From Actinia tenebrosa (taxonomy: Eukaryota > Cnidaria > Anthozoa > Actiniaria > Actiniidae): a DNA stretch of 64,000 bases. The stretch spans positions 6,178 to 70,177 of the forward strand of contig NW_022261843.1 of NCBI RefSeq assembly GCF_009602425.1, read 5' to 3'. Shown piece by piece: positions 10,361-21,113 of the stretch. Position numbers and translations under genes: made by a program. The notes beneath the pieces are model-generated. The model ran no database searches. It was not told the DNA's origin and saw only the letters and a program-made list of their open reading frames with translations. Within the stretch, counting starts at the first letter, position 1, and every line of letters starts with the position of its first letter.

Positions 10361-11964
10361 TTAGCTAACAGACCTTAACAATAATGCTTTAAATCGATCT
10401 AGATTAACTTTCTCAATTAGTCGAACATTATGCTTTTTCTCTAGTTTTCCTCTCCAATCTATAACCATCATACCTTTTGTCACTTTCCCTGATAATTCAA
10501 TAGTAGCATGAACCATTTTATCTTCTAAAACAATATCAGGACAAAGAGCAACCGCCACTGCAAAAGGATCACAAGTTAACCAGGGCCCTCCTGCTTCATA
10601 ATCTGCAATTTTTGTGGAAATTGCTTTTAGAAAACGTGACTTAGGAGTTGGTAGGCCAATGTAGTTATTAAAAAACTCCCATTCAATAGGGTTTTCAAGA
10701 CAAAACTCCCAAGATATAATATTAATTGGGCACTCAAATTGATCCAGCACAACAAATGCTGCTTCTGGATCAGCTCCAAAATTAAACTCGGCAGAGATGA
10801 AGTGATTCCCTATGCCATGTTTGTTGCCACCCATCAATTCTATAGCTTTTATTTTTTTGGAGAAATCATCATCCATTCGGCAAGCTAGGGCTAGGTTCGT
10901 TAGGGGGGCCAAAGCAGCTATCGTCACTTCTCCTGGGTTTTCGTTGACAAGGTTTAAGATGGCTGCCACAGCATGGGTACTCTTCACCAAATCCATATCA
11001 GGCCCCTTTGCATCAGTAGCATCCCCAAGGCCATCTTTTCCATGATAGTTTGGAAGTTCAAAAGCTTGACCTGTTGCAGAAGAATAAGCACCAATTTTTC
11101 ATATTTTTGGGGTGATGTAACAAAACTACCATGTTGGTTGATCATAACAAAACATTCCTCATTAGCTTCTCTTGTTAGATCAATCAACATAGCAGCAGGG
11201 TTTCACTGTTATTTATATCTCAAAGCATTTTGAGACATGCAGTTGCACCCCAAGTTGGCAAGAATACTAAGAATGACACACGATATGCTGGAAGGAACTG
11301 AAAAATCAGTAAAAGAAGGAATTCAAAATTCTAATTGAAAGAGATTCTCTGTTAATCAATATCACCCAACAGACTTAATATAATTGCTGGGTTTCAATCA
11401 GCTGATATTTTATCTGCTCCAAATAATGGTATGGTCAAACACTGACCACCATGTGCTTTCAACCAGAAAGAATTATATTAAAAACTTGTGATTTAGTTGA
11501 TGAACATTCCACACAATATACAGGAAATGATGTCAAGTGAAAAGGCAAAGCCGTAGGCAGTCTAACGTATCGAACATGCATATGGGCCCCTGCTTTGGGG
11601 AAAACATATGTCCTATAGATTGTTATTTCTTAAATATTTGCACATAGCTATGAGATCACATGACACCATAGGCTTCTCACGGGTTTACTAGGCAAAAATA
11701 TACTTACACATAAACCTGATACATACCCAACAGAGGACGATCTGCTCCTTTGTACACTGGAATATCAGTTCTTCCACATGTATCCAGTACTTTGAGCACA
11801 TTCTTCACCACTTGATCAACACCAATGTTTCCCGCCACGCATGTTATGGCAAGGACTTCTACGTCTAATGAAAGAGCTAAGATAATTGCCTGGGCATCAT
11901 CTATTCCTGCATCGCAGTCTATAATGAGCTTCTTAGTTTTAGTAAGACGAGAAGCGGAAGCCAT
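10361..11964 (-). CDS. Inosine-uridine preferring nucleoside hydrolase
   Basis: Enzyme of the IUNH family, which hydrolyses the N-glycosidic bond of ribonucleosides to give ribose and a free base. Two minus-strand exons, 11964-11727 and 11070-10361, join in phase to give 315 residues, the usual family length. The calcium/ribose-binding cluster DCDAGIDDAQAI lies at residues 16-27. After the splice come NYHGKDGLGD, then ALAPLTNLALA, the ELMGG segment, EFNFGADPEAA (a family signature) and a C-terminal CDPFAVAVAL containing the catalytic-site Asp. The start at 11964 was chosen because the open frame upstream runs into a dispersed repeat (12005-12265), and because MASASR sits just before the first beta strand. 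The intron (11726-11071) carries a palindromic repeat whose short open frame is not part of the gene. Divergent from the STAND NTPase; convergent with ARPC3. No signal peptide, so probably cytosolic. Confidence 0.92.
11127..11198. repeat. 72-bp inverted-end repeat shared with NF1 intron 38
   Basis: Lies inside the nucleoside hydrolase intron. Ends CATGTTGGTTGATC and GATCAATCAACAT form an inverted repeat around a ~40-bp core that includes CATTCCTCATTAGCTTCTCT. The reverse complement of 57364-57437 matches it nearly base for base. Confidence 0.75.
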
Positions 11965-12004
11965 TTTAGGTTGGATTTTCTCGAGGTTAAAAATGAACAG
12001 GCGT

Positions 12005-12265
12005 TTCTTAGACGTAACGTTTCTAAAAGGACTAGTGCAGCTTTTGTACGACTGTGAAAAGTTCACGGCACGAACACCGTCATGACACAGCAAGGGATAC
12101 GCCAGACAAATCATATTGCACGATAATTTACTCTCCAACAACACCGCGCGGACACGGTCACGCCAAGATCACGGCACTTTTAGACCAATCATATTGCGCG
12201 TGAAAAAAATCAGCCATTAAAATTCTAGAAAGTATCACGGTCACGGCACGTCACGCTTACGGCAC
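12005..12265 (-). repeat. ~250-bp CGTGACCGTG-rich repeat, left copy
   Basis: Read on the minus strand it matches 16310-16545 on the plus strand. Shared blocks: ATTTTAATTGGCTGATTTTT, GCGTGACCGTGTCCGCG, GGTCTGGCGTATGCCTTGC, and CCGTGAGCTTTTCACAGTC (small differences in each). It lies directly upstream of the nucleoside hydrolase start and fills much of the space between the two divergent genes, so it may supply promoter or 5' UTR sequence. Confidence 0.75.
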
Positions 12266-12293
12266 TAAGTACTACCAATTTCCACGTGAGATT

Positions 12294-12305
12294 CAAAATG
12301 GCGGA
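12294..12305 (+). promoter_or_regulatory. YY1-like CAAAATGGCGG motif, divergent promoter
   Basis: CAAAATGGCGGA between the divergent hydrolase and NTPase genes. The same word precedes TUBD1 at 24053-24063, and CAAAATGGCG contains the start codon of the MYND gene. In animals this is the core of the YY1 element found near the start of housekeeping genes. Its ATG opens a 17-codon upstream frame ending at 12351. Confidence 0.45.
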
Positions 12306-12479
12306 CGAAGTTGAATCTCGCGTGTTGAATCTTTCGCAAGTTAGAAATTAACTCCTCTTTCTCTGTCCTCTTCGTGCGGAATTTCCTTTGAAAAACGAAA
12401 TCTTGAATTACTAAATGTACCGAGGAAATAGTCTTACGCATTTTTAGATGAAAATGTTTAGTTTCTGTCGCTAGTGCTG

Positions 12480-12487
12480 TATAAATA
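12480..12487 (+). promoter_or_regulatory. TATA-like box TATAAATA before NTPase gene
   Basis: TATAAATA 40 bp upstream of the start codon at 12527. If used, the 5' UTR would be only ~10-20 nt, and the upstream frame at 12298 would not be in the transcript. Suggestive only. Confidence 0.35.
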
Positions 12488-12526
12488 TTATAGTCACTCT
12501 GAGGGAGCTTTCTTCATTTCACTGTC

Positions 12527-15500
12527 ATGTATCGCTTTAGTTCTTACTTACGAATTCCTCGTACAAGATTATTTTCTCCACGGGTATCAAGTAGGATAGC
12601 TCACATCAGAGGAAGAAGTCTTCGTTTTTCGACACAAAGTGAAGCGAATATTTCAAAAAGCTCAGCTGAAGAAGCACCAAAGTCTTGGAGAGAAAATCCC
12701 AACCTCAAGTACTGGGTTTTAGGAGTGTCTGCTATCACTGGTATCATTTATCGTTACGTCTATAAGGAAAAAGAAAAAAAGAAACTCATAGTTAAGAATT
12801 TTCCATCTTTGCCTAACCATAAGGTTCAAGCACGTAATGCAGATTTGCATGAGTTGGAACAGCTTCATAGGAATAAATCAAGCTCTGTCAGTTTTGTTCA
12901 TCTGGGAGGACACACTGGGTCAGGGAAGACACTGCTTGCACGTGAATTTGCAGAAAAGTTATTCAAGGACAATGAAAAGAGGTTTTGTTTTCTGCCATTC
13001 AACTTATTTGTTGGGACTGTCAGTGCTGCATCTCTTGAAACTTTGCTCTTCGATGTGAAGAGGTTTGCTGTTGCAATAGGATGCAAAACTAAAGACTGGT
13101 TGGATAGAGTCGGAGAAGGACGCACATTTACAGGACTGAGCAGTGATGAGCAGCTTCACGTCATTGTGGAAGCTGTGAAGGAAAAACTTAGAGCCAACCC
13201 TCATTGGATTCTTATCCTTGATGGATTGAAAGATGAGAAAATCTTAGGAAAACTATTTGATGAGGAAGATAAAAGCTCTTGGGGTAAAGGAACTGTACTT
13301 ATTACTGGATGCAATCAGCCAAATTTATACTATGTTAACAGCTATAGTGTGGACAAGGGGTAAGCAAATATAAAACACCAAATAGAAGCAATGTAAAGAT
13401 TGCATATGGACATATTCTTCCATTATTATTTTTTGGATGGGAGGAAGTGAAATGATGGTGGTTGGGAAAGAAGTGGGAGAATCTTACCATTTCATTTAGG
13501 GACCATGAATTACCATGATGTTGCATCAGAATGAGATTTTACAACAGTTTTCACGAATAAGGTAGGGTCTTAGAAATGAGGTTGAAAGGGGTGCTTTAAA
13601 GTCAAAAGTGTCTGTCTTATATAAGATGACTGTCCCTGAAAGAGAGCTAGAAGTGCTACATGTGATCAAGGGGTTGATCTGGAAATGAGGGTTGAGGGGG
13701 CTCTTTAAAGTTGGGTGTCTTTCTTATATGAGATGTCTGTCATTCAAAAAGTGCTATGATGTATAATTGTTACCTATAATCTAGAGGTCATGAAATGGCC
13801 TCCTATTTGAGTCACCTATTATTAAAATTGCTGATCCAGTACTGTTTGTATTGCAGAATGGATAGATTTGAAGCATCAGAACTTCTCCAAGACCTGAGTG
13901 GATTACCAGAAGAGAAGCTTGAAGGTGTCCACACTGTTCTAAACAAACTGAGTTATTCACCATTAGGTATTGGATGTGCCGGGAACTACATCAAATCAAG
14001 ACTCAATAAAGACCCAGAATACACCATGAAACAATTCTCCGATGAGCTGAACTCAGGCCTGTTAAAGTTTGCAGAGTCCAACAAGAGCAGAGACCTTCCA
14101 AAAGAGCACAAAGAGTCTGCTTATGTGACTGCCTCCTTATTGGTCAAGGAGTATATTGAGAAGTTCCCTCATTTTCTTCATACATTTGATCTGATTGGCA
14201 CATGTTCAGTAGACTGGCCCATTCCTGTCACTCTTGTCTCACTTCACTTGAGATCTCCAGAATTTCATCTTGCTCCAGTACCAAGAAGCCAATCTGTGCT
14301 TCCCAGTTTACCAGAGGATAGAAATGCTGACCAACAACAGCCCAAACCAGAAGAGGATGTCCAAGACAGTTTCTTGTCAATCAAGAGGATAGCTAGTAAC
14401 TTGGAATCCTTTACCGAGACATTGAAAGCTAACTATGATGCTATCAAGGATGCATTCTACCCACCACCAGTTGATACCTCACCTCCAACTGATGGGGTTT
14501 TTGACTTGATGAAATCATGTTCGTTGGTTACCGTTGAAAGGGTGGATCCTGGAGGTAAGCTGACGAGGACTTGAACTTAATCTTTTAGATGTGGGCACCC
14601 TGCTATTATTAATATTTATAGCTCTCCCTCCACCCCCCCCCCCCCCCCTGCATGCATCCTCTCTCCTCCCCCTCCACATGCCTCCTCCTCCTTCCCCCCT
14701 CCCCCCAATGCCTCCCAACAAGGGCAGATTTAGGGGGTAGATTGGGTGGGGGTAGGGGGTAGATTGGATGGGTAGCCACCCCCTTTGGAGTTGACATTAT
14801 TCTCACCCTCAGCACTAATATCACGTTTTTACATTGATATAGGAGTGGAGACATTGAGAGTGAGTCCCATTGTGCATGAGCTGATGTCACAACTGTTCCT
14901 CTCCACCACAGCACCTCTCTTGGAGACTAACTGTCTTACTCAGGCAGAAGAAAAATACAGGAACAGCTCCTGGTTCAGAAGGTTTTGGCAGTTTGATCCT
15001 CAGAGGTCCCTTCAGGAGTTCCGCAACAGCCTTGGAGAGAGTGTTGAAACACAAAAGTTCCTGAAAGATACTGATAATACGGTAGAGGATGAAATGGCCA
15101 TAGATAACAAGAGATCAAGCGTGCCTGATTTGAGCTTTTTGTTGAAGGATGAGGAAAGCATCCCGGATTTACCAAGCTACAGGTCCATACAGCCTCAGGT
15201 AGCGGTCAAACACTACCAGAACCACATAAGTCTGGTATTAAATACCATTAAAGGGGTATCATCTGTATGCAGCCAAGACGTCCAAACAAGAACTCTCGCC
15301 AGACTTCTTAAACCACACCTCGATCATATTTTGACCTCAAATATCTCAAAGAGCCTGGAACCCAAGAGTCGAGCTCATGCCTTGTCAGCCGTCGCTGCCA
15401 TCAACTCAGCCCTAGGTAACCTACAAGCTAGCATCCCTTCTTTAGAGAGGGCAGTTGAGATTGAAGAAGAAAAGTTTGGAGAGTCCAGCCTTGAGGTTGC

Positions 15501-16041
15501 TGTTACTTTGACAAGGTTGGCTGAGGTCTACAGCTCTTTAGAAAATCCGACAAAAGCACGAGAACTTCTAGAGAGGGCCATCGGAATTTACGATCTACAG
15601 CGGAAAAAATCCGGCGAATACAAGAAGCCTTTAGAGTTTGCTCGCACTATGGAAGCCTTGGGCGCGGTATACGGGACCCTGGGGTTCAAACTGAGAAGCA
15701 AGGAATTTATTGAACGTTCTCTTTCCTACATGCAAGCTTCGGCCCCTATATCAGATGACGAGATTGAAAGAAGAAGATTTGCCTGTGAAGTGGCCAGCAC
15801 CCTTACAGACCTTGGGCATGCGTATTTGTCGACAGGAGATGCTGTCTCAGGGCGTAAGATGTTAGAGTTAGCTGTGACTGGGCTCAAAAACATGTATGGG
15901 GAAGAACATCCTGAAGTGGTGCGTGCTCTAACCGTCTTGGGAACCGCATACACTATGCAAGGCAACTGGCAAGAAGGAAAGAAGATGAGAAGAGAAGCGG
16001 GAAAACTGCAGGCAAAGATTGACGGTTTAGTGTCATTGTGA
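12527..16041 (+). CDS. STAND NTPase: NB-ARC, winged helix and TPR repeats, mitochondria-like N terminus
   Basis: Three exons (12527-13359, 13857-14554, 14843-16041) join in frame to 909 residues. Order of parts: an Arg/Ser-rich, acid-poor N terminus that resembles a mitochondrial presequence (residues 1-40); a hydrophobic segment YWVLGVSAITGIIYRYVY near residue 65; an NB-ARC module with Walker A GHTGSGKT (128-135) and Walker B WILILDG (227-233); VLITGCN resembling the sensor strand; the SPLGIGCAGNYI motif equivalent to GLPLAL; and a winged-helix-like stretch with CSLV and VSPIVHELM. From about residue 680 there are at least four kinesin-light-chain-type TPRs (for example EVAVTLTRLAEVYSSL, HPEVVRALTVLGTAY). 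This is the plan of APAF1/NLR-like switches, in which nucleotide exchange drives oligomerisation and the TPRs sense a ligand. No N-terminal CARD, DEATH or TIR domain is seen. Function not known. Head-to-head with the nucleoside hydrolase. Flanked by inverted ~250-bp repeats. Confidence 0.87.
14615..14780. repeat. C-rich tract in NTPase intron 2
   Basis: A run of C bases near 14632-14649 and further CCTCC-rich sequence, ending in a GGTAGATTGGGTGGG-type duplication at about 14737-14770. Simple sequence within the last intron of the STAND NTPase gene; it ends 60 bp before the exon 3 acceptor. Confidence 0.6.
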
Positions 16042-16919
16042 TTCACGACTGATGTTTATTTTGTAAACTGATTTGTTTTAAAAACGTCGTGCAAGGTGCG
16101 GTAAGTCGGCAAAAAAATGGCGCAATTTGTTTCGCAACATTGCTAAGTTGTAAGTTGCTATGCGAATAATTGTCATATAGACACTCCGATTAAGGCATAT
16201 TTGAGAGAGGTCTTCGAAGGAGTGGGAAAAATAAGGTACTGACTTACAGCACGGACGTCAGTACACGGTACCACATGCCATTTTCGTATGACTGAAAAGC
16301 TCTGTGCCGTAAATGTGCCTTGCTGTGACCGTAGTGCTTCCTAAAATTTTAATTGGCTGATTTTTTTCTCACGCAATGCCGTGACCTTAGCGTGACCGTG
16401 TCCGCGCCGTGTTTATTCCGTGTAACGGGTATTTGAATGGATGGAGAGAAAATTCTCGAGCAATGTTATTGGTCTGGCGTATGCCTTGCCGTGTCGTGCC
16501 GTGAGCTTTTCACAGTCATACGAAAACTGCTCAAACCAATTCATACGAAAACCGCGCTAATGGCTGCACAACACAAGACTCTGTAAACTATAAGACCTAA
16601 ATTTGTCGCGCGCGCAGAGTAGTAACTAGTACGAGCAACCTCTCTGCAACGAGCAACGCATTAGTTGCTGCCGCCCTTTTTTGCCCATATTACTGCGCCT
16701 TATACTTAAGTATTAGTCATTAGGCCATAACCAGGTTCACCGCTCCCTAGAAACCCCTCCCTTGCCTATGACTAGAGGGGAGTAGTTCTTACGGTATACA
16801 GTATACAATTTGGTTAGTTGATTACTAAAGCTTTAACTGAAAAGAAAAAAAGATTTTTTACAAGGTGTCAGTGCCTTGATTTCGGCAATAACTATCCTCG
16901 TGTACGAGTCTATGGATAC
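16042..16919. other. Intergenic, with right copy of CGTGACCGTG repeat
   Basis: Downstream flank of the NTPase gene. Apart from the repeat at 16310-16545 I see no gene or recognisable element. No clear AATAAA directly follows the stop at 16039-16041. Confidence 0.5.
16310..16545 (+). repeat. ~240-bp CGTGACCGTG-rich repeat, right copy
   Basis: Inverted partner of 12005-12265. It contains GCGTGACCGTGTCCGCG and the CGTGCCGTGAGCTTTTCACA block. It has an extra GTAACGGGTATTTGAATGGA stretch relative to the left copy. Short runs of the same CCGTGACC vocabulary also occur near 39750, 44200 and 57555. Confidence 0.75.
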
Positions 16920-17045
16920 TTCTGGGGTTTCAGGCTCGATTCTCGTACTCGGCATCACATGTGAGTAGAGTTAACTTCGTTAGGTGACTACCTTGCTTTG
17001 AAGGTTTTCTGCGGTTTTTCCTCTCTCCGCAAAACCAAATTCACA
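16920..17045 (+). mobile_element. SINE-like element (family B), joined to satellite
   Basis: Has GGCTCGATTCTCGTACTCGG (tRNA B-box-like), CACATGTGAGTAGAGTT, TTTTCCTCTCTCCGCAAAAC and CTAAATTCCAATTCGAACTG, the same order of blocks as in 28520-28690 and 50690-50800. Its 3' end runs directly into the 57-bp tandem array. Confidence 0.65.
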
Positions 17046-17580
17046 CTAAATTCCAATTCGAACTGTGAGTTATCCATGCCCTGACTTTGATCAGCCCAGA
17101 TGTTGTTTCAGGGTTTGATCTGTGAGTTAGCCACGCCTTGACTTTGATCAGGCCAGATGTTGTTTCAGGGTTTGATCTGTGAGTTAGCCANTTTGATCTG
17201 TGAGTTAGCCACGCCTTGACTTTGATCAGGCCAGATGTTGTTTCAGGGTTTGATCTGTGAGTTAGCCACGCCTTGACTTTGATCAGCCCAGATGTTGTTT
17301 CAGGGTTCGATCTGTGAGTTAGCCATGCCCTGACTTTGATCAACCAAGAGGTTGTTTCAGGGTTCACTCTGTGAGTTAGCCACGCCTTGACTTTGATCAG
17401 CCCAGATGTTGTTTCAGGGTTNNATCTGTGAGTTAGCCATGCCCTGACTTTGATCAACCAAGAGGTTGTTTCAGGGTTTGATCTGTGAGTTAGCCATACC
17501 CTGACATTGATCTACCAAGAGGTTGTTTCACCGTTCGATCTGTGAGTTAGCCATGCCCTGACTTAGATCAGCCTAAAAGT
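17046..17580 (-). repeat. 57-bp minisatellite array
   Basis: About nine units of 57 bp, each with CTGTGAGTTAGCCATGCCCT, then GACTTTGATCAGCCCAGA, then TGTTGTTTCAGGGTT. Because 57 is a multiple of three, one minus-strand frame stays open across most of the array (19-residue repeat, LIKVKAWLTHRSNPETTSG); this is not evidence for a gene. Ambiguous bases at 17191 and 17422-17423 suggest collapsed or misassembled units. The same unit occurs at 46785-46888 and 59165-59930. Confidence 0.9.
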
Positions 17581-20500
17581 TCGCACGATTTTAGGGTCGG
17601 TATCTATAAAATAATTGAAGTTTTAGATATGAATCTCCTTTGCTTTGTTCAGAGACACAGAAAAAATATTAACATTGGTTTCTTTAAGCCTAGTTGTTAT
17701 TGCTTAAAGAACTGAACTCTTAGAATAAACCGGCTTGTTTGCCGTATCGGTACAGGGGAACACTGCAGGTGTTAGTCGCATGGCTTGTGGGCGAAAAAAG
17801 TGCATTATCTCAACGATATAATCTTAGTACAATATCTAGAGCGGCGCATTTATACTGGTTCTATACGAAGTTGAAGGGCCGAGCTAATCCGTCATGTTTC
17901 TTCGTTATCATTATATTCGTCCTTGGCTCTAATCTTTTGGATTTCGGTTCATTATCTACTTGACTTCGGCTCTTAAATTTGCCAAATTTCACCTTAGAGG
18001 GAATCCGACTCCTATATTCAATGAGTTTGCAATTTTTTTGGACATGAAAAAAACCCCGGGGATTTTTACGAGTTTAAGTCAGTAATCCTATCCTACAGTA
18101 AGTATTATGATATTTTCTCATCAAGCAAAATAAAAAAAGGGATTACTAAAGTAAGAAATGTCCAGCAGGTTTTAACCACAAAGAAGGGAAACTCTAGACT
18201 TCGAGGCTCTAGAAGTTTCATGTCTGGGTATTGATCGATATTTGGCTTCCAACCTCTGTTTGTTTGCCCGCCTAATGTTANAAGACCGCCTTTTTTGTAC
18301 ATGATTGATTAAAAGCAAATAAAAGGAAGTTGTAGCTGTTGTTCGGTGTGCTGTTCTAGAAACATTCTCTAGCAAACTGCGCTGTTTGAAAGTGTTCATA
18401 ATATTTGATATTTAGTTTTGGCATCACGCTGTGTTTCCTCGGACATCTTATTTCGTTTGTTCACGAATTGTTCTTTGGTTAGCCAGACAAAACTATATTA
18501 AAATCACGAAAATATCAATTGAGTTTCCTCTAGGCAAAGCCTTTATATTCTTATCAATTATATTTTGATTAAGTTTCATTTATGAAGGCTTTTTAGAGGA
18601 TAAGCTAGGATTAATTCATCTGGAAAGGGATCTCCGTTCCTTCGGTCAATCAGAATCTCACGAAGTAGCAAATTTTTGAGAAAAAAAATATCAAAATTTC
18701 GTATCCAATTTTCCCCCTTTTAAACCATGACTAGATTTTATCTCGAAAATCTCTCACGTCTATGCAGTCTTATAACGGGTGTAATACATCGGTTATTTTG
18801 AAGAATCGGAATTAAAAAGTGGAATTACAGCTTGCTAGAATTCATATATTTTTTTGCGTTGTACAAATAGCGATGTAATTAATCAGAAAAAGTGCAAACA
18901 GCAAAGACATTTGAATTAAGGTCGAAATAATAACGATTGTGAAGAAAAATTTTACCTTTCCTTACAAAATATAAATGTTATCAGCGCTATCGATGCGAAA
19001 ACAAAACCATGTTTTTTTTCATCGAAATGTTCATCAATTAAACACCTGGTTTTAATTAATTTAGCCAGAATAAAACAATTTAGATTTATGACTTTTTGTT
19101 TTTTGCAAAGTAACAAGCCGCCCTATTCTGATAGGTGCGATGTAATTGCAGTCAGTAAAATTAGTTTTTTTTTCGGCTAAAAACACATACTTTGAAATAT
19201 GAAATGGTCATAACATCGCTATAAGGAGTCAATCTTTCCAGTTTTTCATAATTGTCATACAACAGCTTTTTTCATCGTGTGTTGTTGACTTTCCCCCAGA
19301 GAATATTCTTTTTCTTTCCCGTAATAGTAACTCAAAACGGATTTGATTGGATGAAGCCCATAAGTGCATGAAAATATGAAGCAGGAAGCTTTTTCAGTGT
19401 TCGGCATACCGTACAGAATATTCGAAAAACGCCGTTCTGTTTGGCTTTTAAGGCGTTTTTACATATCTATTCATGAGGCAATCCCGGATGTGTATACTTC
19501 GTTATTTGCTACTTTGTTTGTTCATTTTAGTAAGCTTATAAATATAATCACAAACCATGAAGATTACCATTGATTTCCCCCATTTCCAATTATTAACAAC
19601 AGAATGAGAGCGCAATGCATGTTGTAAGACGGCTTTAAAATGACGTGCCCCAAAACTTTGAAGCCTTAAAAAGGTTCGATCACTGATCAGCCTAGTAGTT
19701 GGTTTACGTTGTTCGTGAGCACCGAGACAAAGATACCGCCGATAATTCTGGCCACGATTACAACTGAAGAAGAATAATATCACCTTCGAGTTCCGAGTGT
19801 GTGGTGGGGTCGAATCCCACCACGTTTACCACACATTTTGCGATCTTAATCGTCGTAATAGCGATCCTACACGCGCGGTTCTTCAATTTTTTAGACTACT
19901 GAGCTACCTAGGACAGATTGCTCCGTCGTTTCATTGGTTCAATGAGAACTCTTATCAAGCTTGGCGTCAGTGGATGAAGGTAATTGACTGAAAAAATATA
20001 TCTTCTATCCAAGTCCAATTGAGAGTTACAAAAAGTAGACAGATCTGAATTATTTGTTATTGAAATTTTCAAAACGAAGACCGTGAAAAACTTCACAATT
20101 AGGTGATGGCCAATTAACGATTTTTGGCATCTTTAGCTAGGATTATGCCAGCATGGAAAAAAAAAGCTGACGGATTTTTGAGGACGATGATAAAAAGTCC
20201 CATTTTCTGTCGGATCCGTAAATACGAAAACACTCAAGCTATTACTATATATCACGAACAAATCATCGTCATTTATAAAAGGCTTTTCTGATCGATGTAA
20301 GTCTGCTCCGCCTCAAAGAGAAGATAGGTTAAGATAACTCGGGTGAATTTGTATGCTGGGCTCAGTTGAAGACGTCGCTTTCTTAGTAAGATATTTAATT
20401 TTCATTTTTTTAAGAGAGAGAAGAACGTTTCAAGAGGCATTGACGGAAGCAAGGTGACTCTATCTACGGTTGAAATAATATTGATTTAATTCTGTTTTTT

Positions 20501-21113
20501 CTTCCTTTTTTTGTTTGGTTTCGTTTTGGCACGTTCCAATTAGTTCTCCTGATTACGAAAGTTGGCATTTCGTCGAGTCTTTGTAAGATCCTCATCAGTC
20601 TTGTAGCCAAACTGTCAGTCTGTCAGCCAGCAAGAGAACATTTGATTCAGCTGTGATAGCTACTAAAAGTAATAAATTTGATAAGTCTTAGGATTTGTAG
20701 GATATAGATTCATGCAATTTGAAGCTGAATAGGATCATATTGTTAATATTTCCGTTTAAGATCGTCCCGTGTGAATGGCTTTCCTGATAAGTCCTGTGAA
20801 ACAGCAAGGAGTTTCCATCTGCTGGTCATCGAACATCAAAAAGGCGGCTGTTCATCGATACTCCCAAGTAACTATGCGTGCTCTGACTGAACACTGAACC
20901 AAAAATAAGTAAATAGCGACGACAAAGACTACAATCAAAAAAGAATTGAATTTGGGTCGCAAATTTAGAGACCTATAGCAAGAACAATAGATTTTCACTG
21001 GGTCGTGTGGAAAAAAAAACTGACCGAGAAATTGCACACTAAAACCTTCCAGACTGAATTCTTGTTTCAAGCAGTTTCATTTGACAGCCTACCAAAAGCC
21101 TACCAAACTAAAA
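17581..21113. other. Long intergenic stretch, no gene recognised
   Basis: AT-rich DNA with only short unrelated open frames. No domain, splice-linked coding series or clear transposon was seen. A T-arm-like hairpin (GTGGGGTCGAATCCCAC) sits at about 19802-19820 without the rest of a tRNA. The last few hundred bases should hold the promoter of the receptor at 21114. Confidence 0.5.

Noticed and set aside
10984-11190. 68-codon minus-strand frame starting MLIDLTREANEECF
   Set aside because: It crosses the hydrolase intron/exon border in the wrong frame and its start lies in a repeat that also occurs at 57.4 kb.
12298-12351. Short peptide gene starting MADEVESR
   Set aside because: 17-codon frame opened by the ATG of the YY1-like motif; may lie upstream of the TATA box. 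No evidence of a separate gene.
17041-17457. 138-codon open frame on the minus strand with a 19-residue repeat
   Set aside because: It is the 57-bp satellite, whose unit is a multiple of three. The same unit occurs in introns at 46.8 and 59.2 kb without an open frame being kept.
19800-19822. tRNA T-arm GTGGGGTCGAATCCCAC (and a similar one near 22250)
   Set aside because: No D arm, anticodon arm or acceptor stem nearby; fragments at best.
21081-21113. Start of the second receptor at the TTG at 21081
   Set aside because: TTG is not a usual animal start; the in-frame ATG at 21114 is preferred. Likewise TUBD1 starts at 24152, not at the TTG at 24146.
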